Shown in pieces: positions 45,499-53,973 of a DNA stretch of 64,000 nt. Origin of the DNA: Bact-08 sp034928745 (GTDB lineage: Bacteria; Bacteroidota; Bacteroidia; Bacteroidales; UBA932); assembly GCA_034928745.1 (NCBI GenBank), contig JAYFOS010000018.1, forward strand, positions 4,714-68,713, read 5' to 3'. A program made the position numbers and the translations under genes. Within the stretch, counting starts at the first letter, position 1, and the number at the start of each line of letters is the position of its first letter. The notes beneath the pieces were generated by a model. That model saw nothing but the letters and a program-made list of their open reading frames with translations. It was not told where the DNA came from and made no database searches.

Positions 45499-47257
45499 AG
45501 TAAATATTGTAGGGTAATCTGGCAAAAGTCCTCACACCCTTCTCTTTCGATAGTTTCATATATGTCCTCTCAAGCGCAGCTGCCGGGTCTGAAATCACTT
45601 TTGCTGCACTTCCGCTGGCTTGCAGTTGCTCCATAATCTTGTCAAATTGAGTCTTCTGTACAGGATATTCAACAACTCTGTAGCTCTCAAGTGAGCTCAT
45701 AGCCGCTGCAGACTGAAGGGCTTCATGAATTCCGCCAAGCTCATCAGCCAGTTTTATTCTGATAGCATCATACCCGGACCATATTCTACCTTGAGCTATT
45801 GAATCTATCTGCCCAACCGAGAGACTCCTGCCTTCTGCCACCAGATTCAGAAATTGGTTGTATATTACCTCTACCTCTTTCTGCATAAATGCAATCTCAT
45901 CGTTGTCCATTGACCTGTATAGGGAGAGAATGTCGCTGTGTTTGTGTGTCTTGACTGTCTCAGGGTTTATAGAGAGGTGTTTCTCTATCGTTTTCTGGGC
46001 ATTGAGTGCTAGACTGAAAACTCCAATTGACCCGGTGAGAGTTGTATTGTTGGTAATAATCTTGTCTGCATTTGCGGCAATCCAATAGCCTCCGGAAGCT
46101 GCATAGTCTCCCATGCTTACAACTACCGGCTTTTTCTCCCGGAGGAGTTTTAATTCTCTTTCAATTATGTCGGCACACTGAGCTGAACCTCCGGGAGAGT
46201 TGACCCTGAGAACTACAGCTTTTATAGTACTGTCTTTTCTTATTTTTGAAAGCATTGCAACAAAGTTGTCGGAAGAGATATTATCGTCACTTTTACCCAT
46301 CACAATTTCACCGTTTGCATAAAGGACTGCTATCTTGTTTTTCTCTTTTAGGTTAATTTTTTTGGTGGCTGTTATGTAATCAGCCAATGTAACAGTTTTC
46401 AGATCTTTTTCCTTTTCAACTCCAAAAAGCGACACAAGTGTGTCGGTAAGCTGATCCTTATACATAAGCTCATCAACAAAACCAAGTTCCTTTACTCTCT
46501 GAGAATTAATCATTTCAAGATTGTTGGTTATTTCATTTAACCGCTCTACGGATATGCCTCTTGATTTGGAAATATTTTCAGCCCATGTACCCCAAACTGC
46601 ATCAATGTATGCCTGAAGCTGTTCCCTGTTCTCATCACTCATTTTGTTGCTTATAAACTGTTCTGCAGCAGCTTTAAACTTTCCGTGACGTATTAATTGT
46701 GCCTGGATTCCCATTTTGTCAAGAAGATCTTTAAAAAACAACGAATTGACGGAAAGTCCGGTAAGTGCAAGTGTGCCGGCAGGATTCAGAAATATTTTAT
46801 CAGATACCGTTGCCAGATAATATGCCCCTTGAGAATAATTCTCGGCATAAGAGATAATGGCCTTTCCGCTTTCATGAAATCGGGAAAGAGCAGCTCTTAT
46901 CTCTTCAATATGAGAAATTCCGGCATCAATGTCGTTCAGATTCATATAGATGAACTTAATACGCGGATCTGTTGCTGCCGCATCAATTGCATCAACAACA
47001 CTGAGAATACCGAGACTTTTTGATGAAAGTTCCAGATTTGTAAGGCTAGCATCAGCAAATGGATCATCTATTGATTGTTCTGTTATACGATTAACAAAAT
47101 TCAGATTTAAAACAGCAGCGGAGGGAACGGTTGGTGTGCTCTTTTCTGCTACTGATGCTATGGAGCTGAATATCCCTATAAGTAGGAAGATACCAAGAAC
47201 CATAGCTATTAAAGAACCGACAAATGTGCCGGCAACAATTTTGAGAAAATTTTTCAT
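45491..47257 (-). CDS. sppA: Signal peptide peptidase SppA, 67-kDa type
   Basis: The protein has 588 residues with an N-terminal membrane anchor (about 8-30, VAGTFVGSLIAMVLGIFLLIG). Two S49 repeats follow. The first carries the catalytic Lys (RHGKFKAAAEQF) and the second the nucleophile Ser in MGDYAASGGYWIAANADKI, preceded by VNSPGGSAQCADIIERE. It degrades cleaved signal peptides in the membrane. It follows the two-component genes on the same strand but has its own promoter element at 47281-47288. Confidence 0.95.
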   Translation of the reverse strand: MKNFLKIVAGTFVGSLIAMVLGIFLLIGIFSSIASVAEKSTPTVPSAAVLNLNFVNRITEQSIDDPFADASLTNLELSSKSLGILSVVDAIDAAATDPRIKFIYMNLNDIDAGISHIEEIRAALSRFHESGKAIISYAENYSQGAYYLATVSDKIFLNPAGTLALTGLSVNSLFFKDLLDKMGIQAQLIRHGKFKAAAEQFISNKMSDENREQLQAYIDAVWGTWAENISKSRGISVERLNEITNNLEMINSQRVKELGFVDELMYKDQLTDTLVSLFGVEKEKDLKTVTLADYITATKKINLKEKNKIAVLYANGEIVMGKSDDNISSDNFVAMLSKIRKDSTIKAVVLRVNSPGGSAQCADIIERELKLLREKKPVVVSMGDYAASGGYWIAANADKIITNNTTLTGSIGVFSLALNAQKTIEKHLSINPETVKTHKHSDILSLYRSMDNDEIAFMQKEVEVIYNQFLNLVAEGRSLSVGQIDSIAQGRIWSGYDAIRIKLADELGGIHEALQSAAAMSSLESYRVVEYPVQKTQFDKIMEQLQASGSAAKVISDPAAALERTYMKLSKEKGVRTFARLPYNIYFN

Positions 47258-47280
47258 AATAATCTTGATAATTAATATGG

Positions 47281-47288
47281 CAAATGTA
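47281..47288 (-). promoter_or_regulatory. Promoter -7 element for sppA
   Basis: The minus strand reads TACATTTG, an exact TAnnTTTG match about 24 bp before the sppA ATG. It lies in the 40-bp gap after the response regulator stop. Confidence 0.5.
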
Positions 47289-47297
47289 AGAAAAACA

Positions 47298-47975
47298 TTA
47301 CATCTTTCTTAATCTGTAGCCCACACCCCTGATATTCTCTATATTGACAGGTGTCGAAGCTAGCTTTTTCCTGAGATGAGAGGCAAGGGCCTCAAGAGAT
47401 TTTTTAGTGTCAATATCTTTATCTTCCCATATAGCGATAACAAGATCGGAGACTTTACAAATCTGATTAAAGTTGTTGCACAAAATCTGCAGCAACCTGT
47501 TTTCATAAAATGAGAGGATTGTAGCTTCGCCATCTTGCATCATCAGACACCTCTCCTCAGGGGAGTAATTTATATTTCCAAGAGTGAATATATCATTGTT
47601 TTTGCTTGATATCTGCATGCACTTCTGTACTCTTATCAATAACTCTCTTAATCCAAAAGGTTTTTTTAGATAATCACTGCAGCCAATTTCAAAGCCATTG
47701 GCAACGCTACTGTCATCGCTTATTGAGGTGATAAATATTATAGGGATATTCTTGTCTACGGCTCTTATAAGCCGGGCAACCTCAAATCCGTCGATTTCAG
47801 GCATATTTACATCAAAAAGGCAGAGGTCCGGGTGGAATTGATTGTATTGTTCCAACGCAGAACGACCGTCACTTACAAATGAGAGTTCATAACCGCTCAT
47901 TTTAAGAAACTCGCACATGGCATAGCCAAAGTTCAATTCATCATCGGCTAGAAGTATCCTCTTTCCCATGCTCAC
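47298..47975 (-). CDS. OmpR-family response regulator
   Basis: The protein has 225 residues. The receiver domain (about 5-120) has the acidic pair DD (11-12), phospho-acceptor D55 in LCLFDVNMPEIDG, and Lys in YLKKPFG. The C-terminal winged-helix domain (about 133-225) ends NIENIRGVGYRLRKM, typical of OmpR/PhoB regulators. It is translated from the kinase transcript with a 35-bp overlap. Its position beside a divergent double-glycine peptide and exporter suggests it regulates them; that is inference. Confidence 0.93.
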   Translation of the reverse strand: MSMGKRILLADDELNFGYAMCEFLKMSGYELSFVSDGRSALEQYNQFHPDLCLFDVNMPEIDGFEVARLIRAVDKNIPIIFITSISDDSSVANGFEIGCSDYLKKPFGLRELLIRVQKCMQISSKNNDIFTLGNINYSPEERCLMMQDGEATILSFYENRLLQILCNNFNQICKVSDLVIAIWEDKDIDTKKSLEALASHLRKKLASTPVNIENIRGVGYRLRKM

Positions 47976-49311
47976 AATTTATTGATAAAGTAAAAGTGCT
48001 TCCTTTCCCCACTTCGCTGACAAGTGTGATCTTACCTTTATGGGCCTTGACCACCCACATCACATAATTAAGGCCCAATCCGAACCCTTTGCCTTTCTGT
48101 GCATGCTCTTTCTTGCTTCCTCTGTAGAATTTCTCGAACACTTTGGCTTGTTCCTCTTTAGGAATCCCAATGCCGTTGTCTTCTACAGATATATAAAAGT
48201 ATTTGCCCTCTTTGCGGGTAGAAACATTAATCTTGACTGAGTCATCCGAGTACTTTATCGCATTATCTATCAGATTACCTATCGCATTTGAAATATGTAG
48301 CTCATCTCCGAATATTTCCTCTCCTCCTTCAGGTATCTGTGTTGTAATTACTATACTCTTTTTAGGATCTACATTGTGCCTGGCTATATGCGGATCTATA
48401 GCCTCATGTATATTGAATACTTTTTTCTTTAACGGTGCTTGTCTCTTTTCAAATTTATTAATATCAAGTATATTCTCTATAAGACCATTAAGAAAATACA
48501 ACTGCTCTTTTGACTTTCCGAGAAAGTAAGGGGCAGTTTTACTGTCAGCCATCTCTGCAACTTCAAGGTTTGTAATGGAAGATTGTAATGGCGATCTGAG
48601 CTCATGTGTCAGGAAGTGGGTGATATTCTCTTTCACTTTGGCAAGTGATACTTGCTTGTACAACATGCGTGTCTGAAGCACTATACTTACCATAATAAAT
48701 ATAGTCAATACAAGTGACGAGAGCAGCATTATCAGCAGATCTCCCTTGAATACAGAAGTAGGGTAATCTATATGTGCCAGAATTATTAGATCTTTTGAAG
48801 TAGTAAGTGGTAATTCTATATCGAAACCGGATGTAATGAAAAATGAAGATCCTTTGGATTTGTATTCACAGGTATATATTGCTTTAGAATCAGAGTATTT
48901 AAGTATATAATTTGTAATGCTTCCATCACTAATCATTTTTTTTGAGAATAGCGCAGATAAGCTATCAATGTTTAGAGGTAGAGTGTTTTTGTATGCGTCT
49001 TGTAATGCTTCTTCAATGGAAACCTTTGTAAATTGTTTGCCACCCTTAAGATCAATATCTTGTATTGCCTCTTCTTGGTTTTGTATGTCTGAAGGTATAT
49101 TATTAGATATAACTACAGAAAAACCATCGCTTTTACTGATTTTTTTTAACCTAGAGTTAAGTTCCTTGTTGACAGCCTCCTTAAGTATAGACTCAGTCTG
49201 GTTGCGATAGTCATCCTTCTCACTGTCAATGAGTCTGTATAGCCAGACTCCCTGGATTCCAAGAAGGAAAAAGATTGCAATAATCGATATGGAGAGTGCC
49301 TTGTTCAGCAT
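47941..49311 (-). CDS. Sensor histidine kinase
   Basis: The protein has 456 residues. Membrane helices lie at about 6-27 and 191-214, flanking a roughly 160-residue extracytoplasmic sensor of no family I recognise. The kinase core follows: H box HFLTHELRSPLQ with H236, N box GNLIDNAIKYS, and G boxes VEDNGIGIPKEE and GKGFGLGLNYVMWVVKAHKG. All catalytic motifs are intact. It pairs with the overlapping response regulator. The sensor faces the compartment into which the adjacent exporter would release its peptide, so peptide sensing is possible but not shown. Confidence 0.93.
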   Translation of the reverse strand: MLNKALSISIIAIFFLLGIQGVWLYRLIDSEKDDYRNQTESILKEAVNKELNSRLKKISKSDGFSVVISNNIPSDIQNQEEAIQDIDLKGGKQFTKVSIEEALQDAYKNTLPLNIDSLSALFSKKMISDGSITNYILKYSDSKAIYTCEYKSKGSSFFITSGFDIELPLTTSKDLIILAHIDYPTSVFKGDLLIMLLSSLVLTIFIMVSIVLQTRMLYKQVSLAKVKENITHFLTHELRSPLQSSITNLEVAEMADSKTAPYFLGKSKEQLYFLNGLIENILDINKFEKRQAPLKKKVFNIHEAIDPHIARHNVDPKKSIVITTQIPEGGEEIFGDELHISNAIGNLIDNAIKYSDDSVKINVSTRKEGKYFYISVEDNGIGIPKEEQAKVFEKFYRGSKKEHAQKGKGFGLGLNYVMWVVKAHKGKITLVSEVGKGSTFTLSINCEHGKEDTSSR

Positions 49312-49351
49312 TTTTCAGCAAATTATCAGTAATTGGTCAGCGTTCTGTATG

Positions 49352-49359
49352 CAAATGTA
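49352..49359 (-). promoter_or_regulatory. Promoter -7 element for the two-component genes
   Basis: The minus strand reads TACATTTG, an exact TAnnTTTG match about 40 bp before the kinase ATG at 49311. It lies in the 103-bp region shared with the divergent peptide gene. A 7-of-8 match on plus (TTTATTTG, 49374-49381) could serve the peptide gene. Confidence 0.5.
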
Positions 49360-49414
49360 ACAATTATTCTTAATTTATTTGTACAACAAAAAACAAATAA
49401 AATACATCAAAGCC

Positions 49415-49543
49415 ATGAGAACAAATTTTGAAAAACTGAATGAACAAGAGATGATTAATGTAGTAGGTGGTGACAAAATTTTAAGATATACAGACGAAGA
49501 AGGTAACGTATACTACATAATTATTCGTGACGGAAGACCGTAA
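49415..49543 (+). CDS. Double-glycine leader peptide precursor (candidate bacteriocin or signal)
   Basis: ATG at 49415 and TAA at 49541-49543 encode 42 residues. The first 19 form a classic Bacteroidota GG leader ending L-N-E-Q-E-M-I-N-V-V-G-G, with the E-M-x-x-V-x-G-G pattern cut by C39 peptidases. The predicted 23-residue core starts DKILRYTDEEGN and ends YYIIIRDGRP. It has no Cys, an acidic centre, a Tyr/Ile patch and a basic tail. The next gene downstream encodes a C39-domain ABC exporter with intact catalytic residues. No radical-SAM or other tailoring enzyme is nearby. Product activity is unknown. Confidence 0.85.
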   Translation: MRTNFEKLNEQEMINVVGGDKILRYTDEEGNVYYIIIRDGRP

Positions 49544-49588
49544 TTGATTTAAGTCTTTTATCTGAAGTTTGCCCCATTTTGATGACAA

Positions 49589-49607
49589 TTTGCTGATTTT
49601 CAGCAAA
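49589..49607 (+). promoter_or_regulatory. Hairpin between the leader-peptide gene and its exporter
   Basis: TTTGCTGA (49589-49596) and TCAGCAAA (49600-49607) form a perfect 8-bp stem with a TTT loop in the 95-bp gap. No strong T run follows. An upstream GTTTGC (49567-49572) could pair instead with GCAAAC (49603-49608). It may lower exporter expression relative to the peptide; this is inference. Confidence 0.5.
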
Positions 49608-49638
49608 CAAGGATTCCTTTGATTGCTAAATTTAAATA

Positions 49639-51837
49639 ATGTACAGGAGACCATTCAGACATTTCCATCAACTGGACTCCATGGATTGTGGCCCCACATG
49701 CCTGAGAATGGTTGCCATGCATTATGGACACCATTATACTTTAGAGACACTGAGGGAAAAGTGTGAATTTTCCCGGGAGGGTGTCAATCTGTTCGGTATT
49801 GCAAAAGCCGCAGAGAGTTTAGGGTTCAGATCTACAGGAGCAAGACTCTCTTTCGAAGAGTTGTGCAAAGCTCCTTTTCCTTTAATAGTGCATTGGAATC
49901 AACGCCATTTTGTGGTTTTGTACGGAATCAAGGGAAAAGGCAAAAACTTAAAAATGCTTATTGCAGATCCGGCCACATCACTTGTCGAACTTAGTGAGTC
50001 TGATTTTAAAAAATCGTGGTACAGTACTGTAAAAGACGGAGTCGGATTGGGTATAGCACTTATTCTGGAACCTACACCTAAGTTCTACCAAGAGGAGGGA
50101 GAATCTGTAAACAGACGAGGTTTCAAATTTCTCGGAACATATCTAAAACCATATAAGAAATTTATAACGCAGCTGATCATCGGGCTCTTTATCGGAAGCC
50201 TGTTGCAGCTCATTTTGCCTTTCCTTACCCAGAGTATAGTAGATATAGGTATAGGCACACAGGATATAGGCTTTATCTGGCTTGTACTGATAGCCCAACT
50301 TATGCTGGCCATAAGTATGGCTTCAGTGGAGTTTATCAGGGGTTGGATATTGTTGCATATGGGAACCAGAATAAATATTTCGCTTATATCAGATTTCCTC
50401 ACTAAACTGATGAAGCTTCCCATTGGCTTTTTTGACACAAGAATGACTGGCGACCTCCTCCAGAGGATTGATGATCATAAAAGAATACAGAATTTTCTGA
50501 CGGGATCCTCACTTAATGTTCTATTCTCACTTTTCAATATTGTAATTTTCGGTGCGGTATTATTATACTATAATCCCATTATTTTTCTGATCTTTATTCT
50601 CTCTTCCGTTGCATATATCTTGTGGGTGTTAGTTTTTATGAAGAGAAGAAGAGAGCTGGATAACAAAGCTTTTACACAAAATGCTGCGAATCAAAATTCT
50701 GTAATACAGCTCATTACTGGGATGCAGGAGATTAAGCTTAACAGTTGTGAGCGGCAAAAAAGATGGGAGTGGGAGAGAATTCAGGCACGTCTATACAGGC
50801 TTAACATAAAAGGATTGGCCCTCGGGCAATATCAAGAGGCAGGAGCCACACTGATCAATCAATTAAAAAATATTTTGATTACTGTATTTGCTGCAAGTTC
50901 GGTACTTAATGGAGAACTAACTCTCGGTATGATGCTCTCTGTACAGTTTATCAACGGGCAACTGAACGCTCCGCTCATGCAGGTTATATCATTTCTGAAG
51001 GCATCACAGGACGCAAAGATATCCCTGGAGAGATTGGCAGAGATACATGACAAGGGAGATGAGGAAAAAGATTCTGACAACCTTATTACGAAAATTGCAA
51101 AGGGAAAGGCTATCATAATAGAGAACCTCTCTTTCAAATATGAAGGTGCAGGGTCTCCGATGGTTTTAAAGAATATAAATCTCTCTATTCCAAAAGGTAA
51201 GGTTACTGCAATAGTTGGTACGAGTGGTAGTGGCAAGACTACTCTGGTTAAACTTCTGTTGGGATTTTATACTCCGCAGGAGGGTAGTATAAAGTATGGA
51301 GAAAACAATCTGTTTTCGCTCAGTATGGAACGCTGGAGAGAAAAGTGTGGTGTTGTGATGCAAGACGGATTTCTCTTTTCTGATACAATAGCCGGTAATA
51401 TAGCGCCTGGAGTTGAGTCAATTGATGTCAAAAAACTAGAAAAAGCTGTTGAGGTTGCTAATATAAGAGATTTTGTAGAGAGTCTGCCTCTATCTTACAA
51501 TACAAAAATTGGGCAGGAGGGACATGGACTGAGCCAGGGGCAAAAACAGCGTCTGCTGATTGCACGTGCAGTATACAAAGATCCGGAACTAATATTGTTT
51601 GATGAAGCAACAAACTCGCTCGATGCAAATAATGAGATGCAGATTATGAGTAATCTGGATGGATTTTTTGTGGGCAAGACAGTTCTTGTAGTGGCACACA
51701 GGCTTAGTACGGTTAGGAATGCCGATAATATTGTCGTTTTAGACAAAGGTGTGATAACCGAATCGGGAACACACAGTGAGCTCATTGAGAAAAAGGGAGC
51801 TTACTGGCAACTTGTAAAGAATCAATTATATGTCTAA
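49639..51837 (+). CDS. C39 peptidase-containing ABC exporter
   Basis: The protein has 732 residues in three parts. The N-terminal C39 peptidase domain (about 1-135) has oxyanion Gln11, nucleophile Cys17 (QLDSMDCGPTCLRMVAMHYG), catalytic His in HWNQRHFVVLYG and Asp in LIADPA. The six-helix membrane domain spans about 165-440. The nucleotide-binding domain has Walker A GTSGSGKTTL (about 526), signature LSQGQKQR (about 631) and Walker B LILFDEATN. This is the PCAT type: it cuts a leader after GG and exports the core. It overlaps the HlyD gene by 8 bp. The 42-residue GG precursor upstream is its obvious substrate. Confidence 0.96.
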   Translation: MYRRPFRHFHQLDSMDCGPTCLRMVAMHYGHHYTLETLREKCEFSREGVNLFGIAKAAESLGFRSTGARLSFEELCKAPFPLIVHWNQRHFVVLYGIKGKGKNLKMLIADPATSLVELSESDFKKSWYSTVKDGVGLGIALILEPTPKFYQEEGESVNRRGFKFLGTYLKPYKKFITQLIIGLFIGSLLQLILPFLTQSIVDIGIGTQDIGFIWLVLIAQLMLAISMASVEFIRGWILLHMGTRINISLISDFLTKLMKLPIGFFDTRMTGDLLQRIDDHKRIQNFLTGSSLNVLFSLFNIVIFGAVLLYYNPIIFLIFILSSVAYILWVLVFMKRRRELDNKAFTQNAANQNSVIQLITGMQEIKLNSCERQKRWEWERIQARLYRLNIKGLALGQYQEAGATLINQLKNILITVFAASSVLNGELTLGMMLSVQFINGQLNAPLMQVISFLKASQDAKISLERLAEIHDKGDEEKDSDNLITKIAKGKAIIIENLSFKYEGAGSPMVLKNINLSIPKGKVTAIVGTSGSGKTTLVKLLLGFYTPQEGSIKYGENNLFSLSMERWREKCGVVMQDGFLFSDTIAGNIAPGVESIDVKKLEKAVEVANIRDFVESLPLSYNTKIGQEGHGLSQGQKQRLLIARAVYKDPELILFDEATNSLDANNEMQIMSNLDGFFVGKTVLVVAHRLSTVRNADNIVVLDKGVITESGTHSELIEKKGAYWQLVKNQLYV

Positions 51838-53143
51838 AAAAGGGAAGATAGAGATAAAGTCCGATGATGTCAATGAGATCCTTTCGAGAGCACCGGGGTG
51901 GACAGTTCGGTGGGGAAATACATTCATACTGGCTATCGTCACTTTTTTCTTAATCGGCAGCGCTTTGTTCAGATATCCGGACAAACTATCAGCTCCAATA
52001 ACAGTTACTTCTGAAAACCTTCCAGCACAACTCATGGCGAAAACAACAGGAAGGGTTCAGGAGCTGTTTAAGAGCGACGGAGATGAGGTCTCTAAGGGAG
52101 ATGTAATTGCTATGATAGAAAATTCTGCCTCTTTCAGCGATTATGTGAAATTGACAAATTCCATGGATTCTTTGTTTGGCAATGGGTTTCTGGTCGAAAA
52201 TCTTGTTGTTGAGGATTTGCCGGTCAATCTTCAGCTGGGGGATATGCAGGATGCCTACAACCAGTTCCTGAGCAGAGCCAGAGAATACAGTAATTTTATA
52301 AACCTTGACTATCACAGGAAAAAATCAATTTTGATAAAAAGAGAACTGGAGGCGCAAAGGTCAATGATAAGACAATACAACAAGCAAATGTCTATATCGG
52401 CAGAACAGATAGAAATAGTTTCCCGCAGATATTCAAGAGACAGCTCCCTGTTGTTACAGAAAGTGATTTCGCAGTCTGATTTTGACAACACTAAGGCTGC
52501 AAAACTTTCGACAAAACAAGATTACGAAAATGTAAGGAGAAGTCTGGATGACCTTAAACTTAACGCACTCCAGAGCGAACAATCTCTTCTGGACCTTGAA
52601 CTGGATAAAGAAAAGCAGAAGAGCAACCTTCTGTCAGGATTGTCTGGGGACATGGATTTGTTGAAAGCTGCTATAAGAAAGTGGGAGCAGGATTATCTTC
52701 TAATATCTCCTCTTAACGGTAAGCTCTCCTTTACCCGGTTTTGGCAGAGAAACCAGAATGTGACAGAGGGCGATGCCGTATTTACGGTTGTCCCGAATAA
52801 GGAAGCCAATATTAAAGGAAAGATTTTCCTTCCTCTTGAGGGTGCCGGGAAGGTGAAAATAGGCCAAAAGGTGAATATCAAACTTGATAATTTCCCTTAT
52901 ATGGAATTTGGCATGGTGGAGGTTAAGGTTCTAAGAGTCTCTTCTGTCCCGGCGCTTGTTGATAATAAGCAAGTATATGTGATAGATGTGCTTTTGCCAC
53001 GGAAACTTATTACAAATTACGGAAGAGAGCTCCCATTCTCCGAGGAGATGAGGGGCACTGCAGAGATAATTACAGAAGACCTTAGTATCCTTCAACGTAT
53101 AGTATTTCCAGTCAGACATATTTTAAAAAGCAAGATGTTATGA
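51830..53143 (+). CDS. HlyD-family membrane fusion protein
   Basis: The protein has 437 residues: a cytoplasmic N-tail, one membrane helix (about 33-51, FILAIVTFFLIGSALFRYP), a lipoyl-like half motif (LMAKTTGRVQELFKSDGDEVSKGDVIAMIENSAS), a long coiled coil (about 145-275), the second half motif (LISPLNGKLSFTRFWQRNQNVTEGDAVFTVVP) and a beta-barrel domain. It links the inner-membrane exporter to an outer-membrane channel; no TolC homologue is encoded here, so one must come from elsewhere. It is in one operon with the exporter and overlaps the next gene by 4 bp. Confidence 0.94.
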   Translation: MSKKGKIEIKSDDVNEILSRAPGWTVRWGNTFILAIVTFFLIGSALFRYPDKLSAPITVTSENLPAQLMAKTTGRVQELFKSDGDEVSKGDVIAMIENSASFSDYVKLTNSMDSLFGNGFLVENLVVEDLPVNLQLGDMQDAYNQFLSRAREYSNFINLDYHRKKSILIKRELEAQRSMIRQYNKQMSISAEQIEIVSRRYSRDSSLLLQKVISQSDFDNTKAAKLSTKQDYENVRRSLDDLKLNALQSEQSLLDLELDKEKQKSNLLSGLSGDMDLLKAAIRKWEQDYLLISPLNGKLSFTRFWQRNQNVTEGDAVFTVVPNKEANIKGKIFLPLEGAGKVKIGQKVNIKLDNFPYMEFGMVEVKVLRVSSVPALVDNKQVYVIDVLLPRKLITNYGRELPFSEEMRGTAEIITEDLSILQRIVFPVRHILKSKML

Positions 53144-53505
53144 GTGTGACTGGGGTGATACTGATAACCGGGTTTACTTCTGCCATATGCTCAAGTGTTA
53201 TAGCCTCATTACTCTATAAGGTGAAATGGTTTTCTTACAGGAAAAAAAGTCCGTGGCAGGTACTTAATCTTGTATTTACAGCACTCTATCAATATAATAA
53301 TAAGTTTTATAATCATTTTCCTATGTTGAGGGAATTGATGGCGTGCACATTATTAACCTGTCTTTGCTTTAAATATCTTATCAATCCTGATTGCTACACT
53401 CATCCGGAATGTATTGCAGGCACTTTCATGCTTGTAATACTGGTTACCACGGCAGTTCATGTTTTAGTGTACAGTAAGTTCTATGACGAAAAACTTGCCC
53501 TCTGA
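53140..53505 (+). CDS. Small membrane protein at the end of the peptide-export operon, unknown
   Basis: I do not recognise this 121-residue protein. Hydrophobic segments lie at about 4-24 (GVILITGFTSAICSSVIASLL), 63-80 (LRELMACTLLTCLCFKYL) and 92-113 (AGTFMLVILVTTAVHVLVY). A polar stretch of about 35 residues (YKVKWFSYRKKSPWQ...) separates the first two. It has several Cys, including a C-x8-C in the loop NPDCYTHPEC. It overlaps the HlyD gene by ATGA, so it belongs to the export operon. An immunity protein or exporter accessory are both plausible; nothing proves either. Confidence 0.7.
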   Translation: MSVTGVILITGFTSAICSSVIASLLYKVKWFSYRKKSPWQVLNLVFTALYQYNNKFYNHFPMLRELMACTLLTCLCFKYLINPDCYTHPECIAGTFMLVILVTTAVHVLVYSKFYDEKLAL

Positions 53506-53524
53506 AGAATTATTTCTATTTTTG
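53495..53524 (+). promoter_or_regulatory. Promoter for the metal-associated genes
   Basis: TTG (53495-53497), a 19-bp spacer and TATTTTTG (53517-53524) match the Bacteroidota promoter. The ATG is at 53530, so the transcript would start at or next to the start codon. This separates the metal genes from the peptide-export operon. Confidence 0.7.
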
Positions 53525-53529
53525 CAACC

Positions 53530-53973
53530 ATGAAAAGAGTGCTACAGCCATTTCTAACTATTGTTCTCCTTATATTTTATATAATGGCTAGCTTTGGTAT
53601 TGGTGTCCATGAGTGCTCTGCAAGTGGTACTGTAAATGTGCGGATATTTGCATCCTCAAAGAGTTGTGATTCCATTCATTCAATCTGCTGCTGCAAGCAT
53701 CATCATCACGATGGTTTACCCAAACATCAGCACCACTCTTCCAAATGTTGCCATACAACAATTCATCAACTGACAAATGATTACGATATTTCTCAGTTAA
53801 ATTTCAAGTTTTCACAAATTCCGATCTTCAATCTTATTCCGGAATTCATTTCTTCATTTTCTAACGACTTATCATCGGATGAGTTACTTATAGCTTTTTA
53901 CAACGGCTATACTCCTCCGCCCCTTATTAAGGAGACTGATCCATGTTCATACCACTCTCAGTGGAGATTGTAG
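53530..53973 (+). CDS. HYC_CC_PP-type Cys/His-rich exported protein
   Basis: The protein has 147 residues: an N-terminal hydrophobic signal or anchor (about 6-25), then GIGVHEC, a cluster CCCKHHHH with nearby HQHHSSKCCH (about 52-78), and a C-terminal TPPPL motif. The order of conserved His-Cys, Cys-Cys and Pro-Pro features matches the small Bacteroidota family called HYC_CC_PP. That family occurs with heavy-metal TonB receptors. The clustered Cys and His residues look suited to binding a soft metal such as Cu or Zn. The TonB receptor and HMA genes follow directly. Confidence 0.78.
   Translation: MKRVLQPFLTIVLLIFYIMASFGIGVHECSASGTVNVRIFASSKSCDSIHSICCCKHHHHDGLPKHQHHSSKCCHTTIHQLTNDYDISQLNFKFSQIPIFNLIPEFISSFSNDLSSDELLIAFYNGYTPPPLIKETDPCSYHSQWRL

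Noticed and set aside
47298..49311. Assignment of the two-component pair as RprX/RprY
   Set aside because: The regulator and kinase N-termini do not resemble what I recall of those proteins, so no gene symbol is given.
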